64,000 nucleotides of DNA, taken from positions 248,001-312,000 of the forward strand of contig NZ_UAUU01000009.1 of the NCBI RefSeq assembly GCF_900457465.1, written 5' to 3'. Each line of letters begins with the position of its first letter. The first letter of the stretch is position 1. This DNA is from Sphingobacterium multivorum (GTDB taxonomy: Bacteria > Bacteroidota > Bacteroidia > Sphingobacteriales > Sphingobacteriaceae). Below the pieces are notes generated by a model. It was not told where the DNA came from. It did no database searches and saw only the letters and a program-made list of their open reading frames with translations. The translations under genes and the position numbers were made by a program. Positions 1 to 10,416 of this stretch are shown here, in pieces.

Positions 1-489
1 GTAATTTGGCCCAGAACCATTCCGAAGAGTATACTCCGCCCACATACTTCAAATAATCCACCGAACTATTTTGATTGTGCAGGTTAATTTCTTTGGCCTC
101 TCCAACAGCTGTATGATCTTTCCATAAAACAAACATGGCATTGGGGTTGTCTTTAAACTCGTCCAACAACGCCAATGGAACCCCGGCTGCGTTTACGGCA
201 ACTGGAGTAGATCCCGTTGTATCCACGGAAATTGCTTTTACAGCTGCGCCAATATTGTCGATTTCCGATTTGAGCAAACAATCTTTTATTGTTGCTTCCA
301 AGCCTTCGATATAATCCAACGGGTGCTGTCTAAACTGACTTAAAGCAGCATCACAATACGCCCCTCTTTTCCAACGCGGGTAGTAAAATACAGAAGAAGC
401 TATCTCCTCGCCATTGTTAGCATCAACCAATACCGAACGGACCGAATCACTTCCATAGTCCACCCCAATGACATACGATTTATTCATTT
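1..489 (-). CDS. araB: L-ribulokinase, N-terminal part (runs off window start)
   Basis: The minus-strand frame begins with ATG at 487-489 and stays open to base 1, giving 163 codons. FGGY-family kinases phosphorylate sugars, and L-ribulokinase makes L-ribulose 5-phosphate in cytoplasmic L-arabinose catabolism. The visible protein has the N-terminal kinase signature [11 protein letters not shown] near residues 7-17. It also has the ribulokinase-type stretches [20 protein letters not shown] and [10 protein letters not shown], and ends near [10 protein letters not shown]. These match the N-terminal third of AraB closely. The rest of the gene lies outside the window. It is divergent from araR, with a 16-bp palindrome between them, which fits arabinose-responsive control. 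Confidence 0.93.
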
Positions 490-598
490 TTGCTGAATTT
501 GGTTTATAACTTATAATTGTCTCTAACGCCTTATTCTTCAATCCCCCCCTTTCTGAAGTTCGCCTTGAAAAAATAATTAGTGTCAAATAAACATTTAT

Positions 599-636
599 TT
601 TTTTAAATATGAAAGAAAATTTTCATATTTAAAAAA
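599..636. promoter_or_regulatory. Palindrome between araB and araR, candidate AraR operator
   Basis: Two perfect 16-bp inverted arms (599-614 and 621-636) are separated by 6 nt. The arms read TTTTTTAAATATGAAA and its exact complement. The site lies in the 329-bp divergent gap, 110 bp upstream of the araB start and 180 bp upstream of araR. There is no transcript end here for a terminator to serve, so an operator is the simplest reading. That AraR binds it is inferred from position, not from a remembered consensus. Confidence 0.55.
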
Positions 637-760
637 TAGAGCTAACTTCATAGCAGCAAATTATGGTTAACCCGAATTCCTGATATAGGGGTATAAATGC
701 CTTTTAAAGGGATGTATCAGACAATTATTATACTTATTTTTAGCTATTTACTTTTTTACA

Positions 761-768
761 TAGTTTTG
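761..768 (+). promoter_or_regulatory. Candidate araR promoter -7 element
   Basis: TAGTTTTG fits the Bacteroidota TAnnTTTG -7 consensus exactly. It would place the transcription start near 774, giving a leader of about 45 nt before the ATG at 819. No clear -33 TTG is seen at the usual distance. The rest of the 490-818 gap holds only this element and the palindrome. Confidence 0.45.
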
Positions 769-818
769 CTCGTGGAATAAATGGGGTGGTGTCAGATAAA
801 AAGATAAAACGATAGACG

Positions 819-1523
819 ATGGAATATTATAAAAAAGATTCAGGGATCCTTTTGGCAGTTGACTGTATCATATTTGGATTTAACGGCGAATCCCTTGAAG
901 TACTTTTAATTAAACGTGATTTCGAACCAGAAAGAAATAAATGGAGTCTGATGGGTGGTTTCGTTCAATCTGACGAAAGTCCGGAAGAGGCCGCGAGCCG
1001 AGTACTCAAACAGCTAACAGGACTTGAAAATGTATACATGGAGCAATGTAGTGTATTCGGCGAACCTAATCGGGAACCTAGCGACCGGGTTGTCAGTATC
1101 TGTTATTTTGCATTGATTGACACACAGCAATATAAACATATCCTAAGCGACGATTACGAAGCCCAATGGTTTCCATTGCGGGAGCACCCAACACTGATCT
1201 TCGATCATGATCAAATGATCGCTTCGGCACAACACCGTCTACGCATGAAAGCGGCTTTGTATCCGATATTATTTGAACTGCTGCCCGAGAAATTCACGAT
1301 TCCCCAAATTGCAGCACTTTATGAGGGTGTTTACAATATTGAGTTGGACAAGCGGAATTTCAGCCGAAAACTGCTTTCCTCAGACCTCATCATCAAACTG
1401 GAGGAAAAGGATAAGGAAAATTCAAAAAAAGGAGCCTACTATTTCAAACTAAACACGGCGATCTATAAGGAAAAGATCATGTCCTTTTTACGGTATTTGC
1501 CAAGTTGGTCGATCGAATCATAA
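819..1523 (+). CDS. araR: AraR-type Nudix-related transcriptional regulator of arabinose use
   Basis: This is a 234-aa protein with an N-terminal Nudix-fold domain (about residues 8-140) and a C-terminal winged-helix domain (about 150-225). The Nudix region GGFVQSDESPEEAASRVLKQ keeps the loop-helix outline but lacks the catalytic REUxEE glutamates (RVLKQL instead), so it should bind a ligand rather than hydrolyse one. This architecture is that of the NrtR-like family. In Bacteroidota one branch, AraR, represses L-arabinose genes. The divergent araB neighbour supports that assignment. A TAnnTTTG element lies 50 nt upstream. An NAD-related NrtR role is the alternative, but the neighbour argues against it. 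Confidence 0.82.
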   Translation: MEYYKKDSGILLAVDCIIFGFNGESLEVLLIKRDFEPERNKWSLMGGFVQSDESPEEAASRVLKQLTGLENVYMEQCSVFGEPNREPSDRVVSICYFALIDTQQYKHILSDDYEAQWFPLREHPTLIFDHDQMIASAQHRLRMKAALYPILFELLPEKFTIPQIAALYEGVYNIELDKRNFSRKLLSSDLIIKLEEKDKENSKKGAYYFKLNTAIYKEKIMSFLRYLPSWSIES

Positions 1524-1668
1524 TAAAGTGACGGAAAATCAGGTATGTATTGGAATATATTTCACTTAACATTTTCGTTTTTTCAATAATTCCTTATATT
1601 TATCACAGGTATATCCTGGTTTTGCAATTTGGATAGGCTGGATTAACGCATTTTATAAAATAAACAAC

Positions 1669-2319
1669 ATGAGCAAATTGAGATTAGCATTTATATTCTT
1701 TACAATTTTATTTATTTCATCACATACATTACTGGAGGCACAAACTCCTACTGCGGCTCCCGCCACTACAGCAGCACAACAGGATAATGCTTTCAAGTAC
1801 AGTCCGGATGGATTAAAAAAAGGAAGTTTGGCAAATCAATTTGACCACCTGAATTATATTTCGAAAAACAACTATGATTTCAAGATGGTGCGAAAAACCA
1901 ATCTGGATATTGTGAAACGAAATGTCATAGATACCGTAGCAAAACTCCACAAGGAAATCAGCTCTTTAAAATCATCTTCAAGCAACTATACATCCAATAC
2001 CAAAACTTTGCAAGATTCTATTCAGGTTTTAAAAGATCAGCTGGCGCAGGAGAAGGAAAAAACAGAAAGTTTTTCTTTCTTGGGCATCAATACCTCTAAA
2101 ACTTTTTACAATACAGTTGTTTGGACGATCATTGCGGTATTGGCCGTAGCAGCATTTATCTTTTTATTTTCTTATCGGAAAGCGAAAGTGGACACGGTGG
2201 AATTCCAAAAGACAGCGGAGCAATCGCAAGAAGAATTCGCTACGTTCCGTAAAAAATCCATGGAAAAGGAACAGCTGCTCAAGCGCCAGTTGCAGGACGA
2301 ACTAAATAAAAAAATATAG
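1669..2319 (+). CDS. Membrane-anchored coiled-coil protein of unknown function
   Basis: The 216-aa protein starts with a likely signal peptide (hydrophobic residues 5-22, ending LEAQ). A low-complexity Ala/Thr/Pro stretch follows. Next comes a charged helical region (about 60-135), then one clear membrane helix (about 150-170, WTIIAVLAVAAFIFLF). The tail is a charged coiled coil ending KRQLQDELNKKI. From memory, close relatives are widespread in Bacteroidota and are often labelled tRNA (guanine-N1)-methyltransferase. Nothing here resembles TrmD: there is no SPOUT fold or SAM-binding motif. Function is unknown. It stands alone, with a hairpin terminator just downstream. Confidence 0.75.
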   Translation: MSKLRLAFIFFTILFISSHTLLEAQTPTAAPATTAAQQDNAFKYSPDGLKKGSLANQFDHLNYISKNNYDFKMVRKTNLDIVKRNVIDTVAKLHKEISSLKSSSSNYTSNTKTLQDSIQVLKDQLAQEKEKTESFSFLGINTSKTFYNTVVWTIIAVLAVAAFIFLFSYRKAKVDTVEFQKTAEQSQEEFATFRKKSMEKEQLLKRQLQDELNKKI

Positions 2320-2352
2320 TCCTGCTTCTCATAAAATAGCATATTTATTTTG

Positions 2353-2400
2353 ATCGACCTGTAACGACTCCTTGAGGTACTCCGTTACAGGTCGATTTTA
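2353..2400 (+). terminator. Hairpin terminator after the coiled-coil gene
   Basis: A perfect 14-bp stem (2353-2366 with 2383-2396) encloses a 16-nt loop and is followed by TTTTATTT. It lies 34 bp past the stop at 2319 and would also insulate the atpD promoter downstream. Confidence 0.7.
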
Positions 2401-2588
2401 TTTCATCAGGTACCATTCCTCAAAACAAACAAAAGATTCAACGAAGTAATGCAGTAAACTTCAAAAATACCTAGCCGAATAAAAGAGAAAAACTATATTT
2501 GCAGGTATAGAAATCGAAACATACAGAATTACAATCGATAACATTTTGACCTACATTAATAAAATTGTAATTTAATTGCAAATTCTAT

Positions 2589-2619
2589 TTGTTTTTAAAA
2601 ACGAATAACCTTATTTTTG
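2589..2619 (+). promoter_or_regulatory. Promoter of atpD-atpC
   Basis: TTG at 2589-2591 and TATTTTTG at 2612-2619 are separated by 20 nt, an excellent match to the Bacteroidota TTG/TAnnTTTG promoter. The predicted start is near 2625, giving a leader of about 63 nt. The 2320-2687 gap holds this promoter and the preceding terminator, with no gene seen. Confidence 0.7.
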
Positions 2620-2669
2620 CTGACCAAAAAAGAGGCCTTTTATGTCTCTTATATAAAATTGATTAATAA

Positions 2670-4190
<1,521 letters not shown>

Positions 4191-4211
4191 TCTAGATTAT
4201 ATCTAAGAATA

Positions 4212-4460
4212 ATGAAGTTAACAATTATCACTCCAGACAAATTAGCATTCGAAGGCGAAGTAACATCCGTTACTGTACCGGGCACTGCGGGTTCTTTTCA
4301 AATTTTGAAAGACCATGCTGCCATCGTTTCTACTTTGGAAGATGGAAAAGTAATTATTCAACAAGGTAAAGGTGAACAGGAAGTGTTCATTAAAGGTGGT
4401 GTTGTGGAAGCAAAAAACAATGTCATTACCGTGCTTGCTGAAGGAATTATCGGAGATTAA
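4212..4460 (+). CDS. atpC: F-type ATP synthase subunit epsilon, short form
   Basis: The 82-aa protein matches the N-terminal beta-sandwich of the epsilon subunit (MKLTIITPDKLAFEGEV, then PGTAGSFQILKDHAA). This domain joins the gamma subunit to the c-ring. The usual C-terminal two-helix domain, which inhibits ATP hydrolysis in many bacteria, is absent. This short form is common in Bacteroidota. It is cotranscribed with atpD and followed by a strong terminator. Confidence 0.95.
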   Translation: MKLTIITPDKLAFEGEVTSVTVPGTAGSFQILKDHAAIVSTLEDGKVIIQQGKGEQEVFIKGGVVEAKNNVITVLAEGIIGD

Positions 4461-4483
4461 ATCAAATCGATTTTATAAAATCT

Positions 4484-4521
4484 AAAAAGCTTCCGATAGA
4501 AATATCGGAAGCTTTTTTTTT
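4484..4521 (+). terminator. Rho-independent terminator of atpDC
   Basis: A 12-bp stem (4487-4498 with 4503-4514) carries a GAAA tetraloop and ends in a run of T (4513-4521). It begins about 24 bp after the atpC stop. Confidence 0.9.
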
Positions 4522-4727
4522 AAAGTTTTTTTGACATTTTCTTCATTTTAGGAAGAAAATCAACCATTGTAACAAAAAATAATTTTTCAACCGTGTAGAC
4601 CAATTTTAAATATGGTATGCGACTAACAAAATATAAAACCGAATAAAAGGCATTATTAAAAAATAAAATTTCATAAAAACACACCTAATGAAATTTTATT
4701 CTAAATACAAAATTAGCACTTTACCTA

Positions 4728-4757
4728 TTGCCAATTATTGTAATTCCTGCTACCTTG
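4728..4757 (+). promoter_or_regulatory. Promoter of the branched-chain amino-acid operon
   Basis: TTG at 4728-4730 and TACCTTG at 4751-4757 are separated by 20 nt, close to the TTG/TAnnTTTG consensus. The predicted start is near 4763, leaving a leader of about 95 nt before ilvE. The 4461-4858 gap otherwise holds the atpC terminator and a small upstream reading frame. Confidence 0.6.
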
Positions 4758-4799
4758 AGGAAATGAAAATCGAAAGTTTTTATAGAAGCTCGAGATAGC

Positions 4800-4862
4800 A
4801 TGATTTACCACCAATATTACAACAAAGGGAACTACTATCATCAGGTAAATTTTGGGTTATGA
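4800..4862 (+). CDS. Possible 20-codon leader peptide before ilvE
   Basis: An ATG at 4800 opens 20 codons ([20 protein letters not shown]) and its TGA overlaps the ilvE ATG in an ATGA junction, which would couple the two. The peptide has five tyrosines but few branched-chain residues, so it is not a classical Leu/Ile/Val attenuator peptide. A second tiny frame, 4763-4798, lies before it. Either may be chance. No comparative evidence is available from one sequence. Confidence 0.25.
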   Translation: MIYHQYYNKGNYYHQVNFGL

Positions 4863-5749
4863 AATATTACGATAAAAACACATTGATCTATTTAGATGGA
4901 GCTTTTGTAAAAGCTTCCGAGGCTGCATTGGATCCCTTTGCACAGTCATTGCATTATGGGTATGCGGTGTTCGATGGTTTACGTGCGTATAACACCCACA
5001 ATGGACCACGTATCTTTAAAGCTGACAAGCATTTCGATCGCTTAAAGAGATCATGTGAAGCCGTTAATATCCCCTATCGCTGGAGCAACCGAGAGCTGAT
5101 CGACATCTGTTATGAGCTCTTGGCCAACAACAACCTAAGAGAAGCTTATATACGTCCTTTGGTATTGACTGGTTCAAATATGCATCTCACCTCATCAACC
5201 GAAGCAACCCTCATGATGGCAGCATGGGAATGGGGTCCATATCTTGGTCAAAACCTATTAAAGGTATGTATCTCTGATATCAAAAGACCCAATCCAAAAT
5301 CCTTTAAAATTGACTCGAAGATCTCTGGGCAGTATGTTAACTCCATTCTTGCGACAACAGAAGCCATCAGGAAAGGCTACGACGAAGCTTTAATGCTCGA
5401 CCACGAAGGCTACGTTGCCCAAGCATCCAGTGAAAATATTTTCATCGAAAAGGATTTCAAAATCTATACGCCGCCAGCGAAGAATATCTTTCCGGGCATT
5501 ACACGCCAGACGGTAAAAAACATTTGTAAAAAATTAAACTTCGAAGTCATTGAAAAGCAATTGACGGTAGAGGATATTTACACTGCTGACAGCGCTTTCT
5601 TATGTGGAACTGCGGCAGAAATTATCGGAATCAAACAAGTCGATGATGTCATCTACAAAGAAGCCTGGGAACACAGCATAGGTGCATCAATCCAAAGAAG
5701 ATATAAAAATTTAGTATTAGAGAACGAAAATTATGAAGTCATCATCTAA
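4859..5749 (+). CDS. ilvE: Branched-chain amino-acid aminotransferase (class IV)
   Basis: The 296-aa PLP enzyme performs the last step of Leu, Ile and Val synthesis, moving an amino group from glutamate to the 2-oxo acid. Visible marks are [14 protein letters not shown] near 31-44 and the lysine for the PLP Schiff base, K154, in [10 protein letters not shown]. The class IV segment [20 protein letters not shown] and a C-terminal LCGTAAEI motif follow. Length is normal for the family. It opens the operon and its end overlaps an upstream in-frame ATG of the ilvD frame. D-amino-acid or ADC-lyase members share the fold, but the ilv context settles the role. Confidence 0.93.
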   Translation: MKYYDKNTLIYLDGAFVKASEAALDPFAQSLHYGYAVFDGLRAYNTHNGPRIFKADKHFDRLKRSCEAVNIPYRWSNRELIDICYELLANNNLREAYIRPLVLTGSNMHLTSSTEATLMMAAWEWGPYLGQNLLKVCISDIKRPNPKSFKIDSKISGQYVNSILATTEAIRKGYDEALMLDHEGYVAQASSENIFIEKDFKIYTPPAKNIFPGITRQTVKNICKKLNFEVIEKQLTVEDIYTADSAFLCGTAAEIIGIKQVDDVIYKEAWEHSIGASIQRRYKNLVLENENYEVII

Positions 5750-5762
5750 CGGCGAAAACACA

Positions 5763-7433
5763 ATGAACAAATACAGCCGTACATTTACACAAGACGAAAC
5801 GCAACCTGCTGCAAAAGCAATGCTTTATGGTATCGGTCTTACAGATGCCGACATGGACAAAGCACAGGTCGGTATTGCCAGCATGGGATATGATGGTAAT
5901 ACGTGTAATATGCACTTAAATGATTTGGCACAAATCGTCAAGAAGGGCGTTTGGAACAATGAGTTAGTGGGTTTGACCTTTGGAACTATTGGCGTCAGTG
6001 ACGGTATGAGCAATGGTACCGATGGAATGCGTTATTCGTTGGTAAGCCGTGATGTGATCGCTGATAGTATCGAAACGATCTGTGGCGGACAATATTATGA
6101 TGGCTTGATCTCTATTCCTGGCTGTGACAAAAACATGCCTGGTGCTATTATGGCCATGGCCCGTTTGGACCGTCCTTCTCTAATGGTATATGGCGGTACC
6201 ATCGCTCCAGGACACTATAAAGGTGAAGAATTAAACATTGTGTCTGCATTTGAAGCATTGGGACAACGCATCTGCGGAAATCTTTCCGATGAAGACTATG
6301 AAGGCATTATCAAACATACCTGCCCTGGTGCTGGTGCTTGTGGCGGAATGTATACCGCAAATACCATGGCTTCGGCAATTGAAGCCTTGGGAATGAGTTT
6401 ACCCTACTCATCTTCCAATCCGGCGATCTCGGAAGAAAAGAAAAATGAATGTTTAGAAGCAGGTCGACATATCCGCACGCTGCTTGAGAAAGATATTAAA
6501 CCCTCTGATATCATGACACGTAAAGCATTTGAGAACGCGCTACGTACCATTGTTATCTTGGGTGGGAGTACCAATGCTGTACTTCACTTTATTGCAATAG
6601 GCAAAGCCGTAGGCGTAGACATCACGCAAGACGACTTCCAACGCATGAGTGATGAAACCCCTGTATTAGCTGACTTTAAACCGTCGGGTAAATACTTGAT
6701 GCAAGATCTTCAGCAATTTGGCGGAACACCTGCTGTCATGAAATATCTTTTAAATGAAGGTTTATTGCATGGTGACTGTATCACGGTAACAGGAAAAACG
6801 GTCGCTGAGAACTTGGCGGATGTTAAATCAATCATGGAATATGATCAACCGATTATCAAACCCTTGAGCGATCCAATCAAAGCTACAGGACACTTACAAA
6901 TTCTTTACGGGAACTTAGCAGAGAAAGGTTCTGTTGCTAAGATCTCCGGCAAAGAAGGTGAAAAATTCACTGGTCCTGCACGCGTATTCGATGGAGAGCA
7001 TGATTTAGTAGCGGGCATCGCATCTGGTAGAATCAAACCAGGAGATGTAGTGGTGATCAAAAATGAAGGTCCTGTTGGAGCGCCAGGCATGCCTGAAATG
7101 CTTAAACCAACCTCCTTGATTATTGGTGCTGGCCTTGGTAAATCTGTTGCTTTAATCACCGATGGCCGTTTCTCGGGTGGTACACATGGTTTTGTCGTCG
7201 GACATATCACACCAGAATCTTACAAAGGCGGATTGATCGGTCTTGTAAATGATGATGACATTATCGAGATCGATGCGGTAAATAACAGCATCAATGTGCT
7301 GCTTTCCGATGAAGAGATTGCGCAACGCCGTGCCGCTTGGGTACAACCAGCGTTAAAAGTTAGCAAAGGAGTTTTATACAAATACGCTAAAACTGTTGCC
7401 GATGCATCAGAAGGCTGTGTAACGGATCAGTAG
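5763..7433 (+). CDS. ilvD: Dihydroxy-acid dehydratase
   Basis: This Fe-S enzyme dehydrates the dihydroxy acids to the 2-oxo acids of Val and Ile synthesis. From the chosen ATG the protein has 556 aa. It carries GCDKNMPG at 120-127 and [16 protein letters not shown] near 187-202, giving candidate cluster cysteines C121, C187 and C193. The C-terminal [14 protein letters not shown] motif is also present. An ATG at 5733 is in frame but would overlap ilvE and add ten residues unlike the family, so [10 protein letters not shown] at 5763 is preferred. A long gap with a hairpin follows before ilvB. Confidence 0.96.
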   Translation: MNKYSRTFTQDETQPAAKAMLYGIGLTDADMDKAQVGIASMGYDGNTCNMHLNDLAQIVKKGVWNNELVGLTFGTIGVSDGMSNGTDGMRYSLVSRDVIADSIETICGGQYYDGLISIPGCDKNMPGAIMAMARLDRPSLMVYGGTIAPGHYKGEELNIVSAFEALGQRICGNLSDEDYEGIIKHTCPGAGACGGMYTANTMASAIEALGMSLPYSSSNPAISEEKKNECLEAGRHIRTLLEKDIKPSDIMTRKAFENALRTIVILGGSTNAVLHFIAIGKAVGVDITQDDFQRMSDETPVLADFKPSGKYLMQDLQQFGGTPAVMKYLLNEGLLHGDCITVTGKTVAENLADVKSIMEYDQPIIKPLSDPIKATGHLQILYGNLAEKGSVAKISGKEGEKFTGPARVFDGEHDLVAGIASGRIKPGDVVVIKNEGPVGAPGMPEMLKPTSLIIGAGLGKSVALITDGRFSGGTHGFVVGHITPESYKGGLIGLVNDDDIIEIDAVNNSINVLLSDEEIAQRRAAWVQPALKVSKGVLYKYAKTVADASEGCVTDQ

Positions 7434-7446
7434 AAAATAAAAAACA

Positions 7447-7493
7447 GAGACATTAAGCAAATACAGACCTAAACAATCGACGCTTAATGTCTC
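7447..7493 (+). promoter_or_regulatory. Stem-loop between ilvD and ilvB
   Basis: A perfect 12-bp inverted repeat (7447-7458 and 7482-7493) encloses a 23-nt loop in the 117-bp ilvD-ilvB gap. No T-run follows, so a simple terminator is unlikely. It may protect or process the operon mRNA. Confidence 0.4.
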
Positions 7494-7550
7494 AGATCTA
7501 ATATCTAAATACTAAAAGACTGAATAATCAACAATAAAAAAATCAACGTA

Positions 7551-9293
7551 ATGAGTACACTGGAAATAACAGAAAATAAGGCCGCTACAGCGCAGCAAAC
7601 TCCGACACAAATTTCGGGATCGAAAGCTGTATTGGAGGCCTTATTGAGCGAAGGAGTTGATACCGTATTTGGTTATCCTGGAGGCGCAATTATGCCGATC
7701 TATGATGCCCTTTATGATTATACGGATCGTCTGAAGCATATTTTAGTGCGCCATGAACAAGGTGGAATCCACGCGGCGCAAGGTTATGCAAGAACTTCAG
7801 GTCGTACAGGCGTCGTCTTTGCGACAAGTGGCCCTGGAGCAACAAACCTAGTTACTGGACTGGCTGATGCCATGATCGATAGTAACCCTATCGTCTGTGT
7901 CACAGGCCAGGTCTTTGCTTCACTTTTGGGAACGGATGCTTTTCAGGAAACAGATGTCATCAATATCACGGCACCTGTCACCAAATGGAACTACCAAGTC
8001 ACCGACGCAACTGAAATTCCAGCCGCACTCGCAAAAGCATTTTATATTGCCAGCACAGGTCGTCCAGGACCGGTATTGATCGATATTACCAAAAATGCAC
8101 AGCTACAATTGTTCGATTACTTCGGTTACGAAAAATGCAGCCATGTACGCAGTTACAGACCTGCACCACAAGTTCGTAAAGAATATGTTGAGCAAGCTGC
8201 AGCGTTAATCAACGATGCAAAAAAACCATTTGTTCTTTTTGGACAAGGCATCATTCTTGGAAAAGCAGAGGAAGAATTCAAAGCTTTTATCGAGAAAACT
8301 GGCATTCCTTCGGCATCGACTGTCATGGGGTTAAGTGCACTTCCAACGGATCATAAACTTCACGTCGGGATGCTGGGTATGCATGGCAACTATGCGCCAA
8401 ATGTCATGACCAATGAATGTGATGTTTTAATAGCCATCGGCATGCGTTTCGATGACCGTGTGACAGGTCGTTTGGACAAATATGCCAAACAGGCAAAAGT
8501 AATCCATTTGGATATAGATCCCGCAGAGATTGACAAAAACGTACAAACAACCGTACCTGTATGGGGCGATTGTAAGGAATCACTTCCCATGCTGACGGAA
8601 TTAGTAAATGCCGCAGATCACTCCGCTTGGTTGGAACAATTCCGTGAACTTGAAAAAGAAGAAATCAAGGAAGTCATCCAAAACGAACTTCACCCACAAA
8701 CCGATATTATGACCATGGGTGAGGTCATCCATGTGTTGAATGAATTGACAGGCGGTGATGCGATCATTACAACGGACGTCGGTCAACATCAAATGGTCAC
8801 TTGTCGCTATGCTAAGTTCAACAACAGCAAATCGAATGTAACCTCCGGGGGTTTAGGAACGATGGGCTTTGGTCTTCCGGCAGCAATCGGTGCCTGGTAT
8901 GGCGCGCCAGAGAAAACTGTCGTAGCAATCATCGGTGATGGTGGTATACAAATGACGATCCAGGAGCTGGGAACAATTATGCAATTTGGTGCAAAAGTCA
9001 AAATCATGATCCTCAACAATGAGTTCTTGGGCATGGTACGCCAGTGGCAGCAATTGTTTCATGACAAACGTTATTCATTCGTGAATATCACGAGTCCTGA
9101 CTTTGTTGCTGTTGCGAAAGGCTATTACATCGACGGTCAGAAGATTTCGGAACGTAAAGACTTACGTAATGCACTGAAAACCATGATTGATCACGACGGA
9201 GCATATCTATTGGAAGTGATGGTAGGTAAGGAAAACAATGTATTTCCAATGGTTGCACAAGGAACATCGGTATCTGAGATACGTTTAAAGTAG
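7551..9293 (+). CDS. ilvB: Acetolactate synthase, large (catalytic) subunit
   Basis: The 580-aa ThDP enzyme joins two pyruvates, or pyruvate with 2-oxobutyrate, at the first common step of Val and Ile synthesis. The N-terminal Pyr domain shows FGYPGGAIMPIYDAL and the catalytic glutamate E69 in RHEQGGIHAA. The C-terminal PP domain has the ThDP/Mg motif starting GDGGIQMT and closing NN in MILNNEFLGMVRQWQ. The usual length is present, with a short extra N-terminus of about 20 residues. It lies 8 bp before its regulatory subunit ilvN. Confidence 0.96.
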   Translation: MSTLEITENKAATAQQTPTQISGSKAVLEALLSEGVDTVFGYPGGAIMPIYDALYDYTDRLKHILVRHEQGGIHAAQGYARTSGRTGVVFATSGPGATNLVTGLADAMIDSNPIVCVTGQVFASLLGTDAFQETDVINITAPVTKWNYQVTDATEIPAALAKAFYIASTGRPGPVLIDITKNAQLQLFDYFGYEKCSHVRSYRPAPQVRKEYVEQAAALINDAKKPFVLFGQGIILGKAEEEFKAFIEKTGIPSASTVMGLSALPTDHKLHVGMLGMHGNYAPNVMTNECDVLIAIGMRFDDRVTGRLDKYAKQAKVIHLDIDPAEIDKNVQTTVPVWGDCKESLPMLTELVNAADHSAWLEQFRELEKEEIKEVIQNELHPQTDIMTMGEVIHVLNELTGGDAIITTDVGQHQMVTCRYAKFNNSKSNVTSGGLGTMGFGLPAAIGAWYGAPEKTVVAIIGDGGIQMTIQELGTIMQFGAKVKIMILNNEFLGMVRQWQQLFHDKRYSFVNITSPDFVAVAKGYYIDGQKISERKDLRNALKTMIDHDGAYLLEVMVGKENNVFPMVAQGTSVSEIRLK

Positions 9294-9301
9294 AATTTGA
9301 C

Positions 9302-9892
9302 ATGGAAAAACAAGAATATACCATCACCCTATATACAGAGAATTCAATCGGTCTTATCGGTCGAATCTCAACCATTTTTTCAAGAAGAAAAATTAATATT
9401 GAAAGCTTGAATACTTCCCCTTCTGAAGTAGAAGGGATACATCGTTTTACCATCGTCATCACGGAGGCTGAAGATGTTCTGCGTAAGCTTTGTCGTCAAC
9501 TGGAAAAACAGATTGATATCCTCAAGGCCTATTACAATACCAATGATGAAGTGATCTGGCAAGAACAGGCGCTCTATAAAGTGCCTGCGGATGTTGTGAA
9601 TGAAAAGGTATATGTAGAACGTTTATTGCGTCAATATGGTGCCAATGTTGTTGTGATCCGCAACGACTATATCGTCTTTGAAACTGCAGGTCACCGTGAG
9701 GAGATCGATAAGTTGACAGAAGAATTGACCAAATATGGTTTGATCGAATTTGTCCGTGGCGCACGTATCGCCATCATTAAAGATAGCGCAGGTTTCCACT
9801 CCAAATTGGTTCAGTTTGAAGCCAAGGAACCATCGATAGAAATTGTAGAGAACGAGTATCTCGACAAAAGAGATGATGTATTTACAATGTAA
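9302..9892 (+). CDS. ilvN: Acetolactate synthase, small (regulatory) subunit
   Basis: The 196-aa protein has an N-terminal ACT domain (about 5-80, with IGLIGRISTIFSRRKINIES) that binds valine for feedback control in this family. A C-terminal ALS small-subunit domain follows. It starts 8 bp after ilvB, and the two proteins form one holoenzyme. A length near 160-200 is usual for the longer forms. Confidence 0.94.
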   Translation: MEKQEYTITLYTENSIGLIGRISTIFSRRKINIESLNTSPSEVEGIHRFTIVITEAEDVLRKLCRQLEKQIDILKAYYNTNDEVIWQEQALYKVPADVVNEKVYVERLLRQYGANVVVIRNDYIVFETAGHREEIDKLTEELTKYGLIEFVRGARIAIIKDSAGFHSKLVQFEAKEPSIEIVENEYLDKRDDVFTM

Positions 9893-9906
9893 GCTTTAAA
9901 AGTATT

Positions 9907-10371
9907 ATGCAAGAGACATTTAAATTTATCTTAAAGTCACGTCAAAAATTCATTGAATTACTTGACGGTCTTTCCATTGAACAGCTTAACAAAATTCCCA
10001 CGGGATTTAACAATAATATCATCTGGAATTTTGCCCACATTGTCGTCAGTACACAGACCTTAGTCTATGTCCGTACAGGTATTAAAGCCGACACGACCTG
10101 GGTAAAATATAATGAAGATTATAAAAAAGACACCAAGCCAACCCGCTTTGTTGAACAAGCAGAGGTTGATGAATTGAAAGAAATCGCAATCCGCAGTATT
10201 GAGCAAATTGCTGCTGACTATGAACACGGTGTTTTCGGAGAAATCACCTCCTTTTCAACAGCAACCTATGGCTATCCAATGGATACCATCGAAGAAGTTA
10301 TTGCCCTGACATCAGGTCACGATAACGTTCATTTCGGTTACGCCATGGCGCAACGCAGATTAGTACAATAA
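9907..10371 (+). CDS. DinB-family four-helix protein within the ilv operon
   Basis: The 154-aa helical protein has the outline of DinB/YfiT-like metal-binding proteins. It shows an early WNFAHIVVSTQ segment and a late SGHDNVHFGY segment that supply the spaced histidines expected as metal ligands. Members act as thiol-dependent transferases or have no known role. It sits 14 bp after ilvN and 45 bp before ilvC on the same strand, so it is probably cotranscribed. No link to branched-chain synthesis is known to me. Confidence 0.8.
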   Translation: MQETFKFILKSRQKFIELLDGLSIEQLNKIPTGFNNNIIWNFAHIVVSTQTLVYVRTGIKADTTWVKYNEDYKKDTKPTRFVEQAEVDELKEIAIRSIEQIAADYEHGVFGEITSFSTATYGYPMDTIEEVIALTSGHDNVHFGYAMAQRRLVQ

Positions 10372-10416
10372 TTAAAATAAATAATCAACAACCCATAACA
10401 GAAAGAAAGTAAAACA

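Noticed and set aside
4763..4858. Leucine/valine attenuator or riboswitch in the ilv leader
   Set aside because: No run of Leu, Ile or Val codons and no terminator/antiterminator pair was found in the 95-nt leader.
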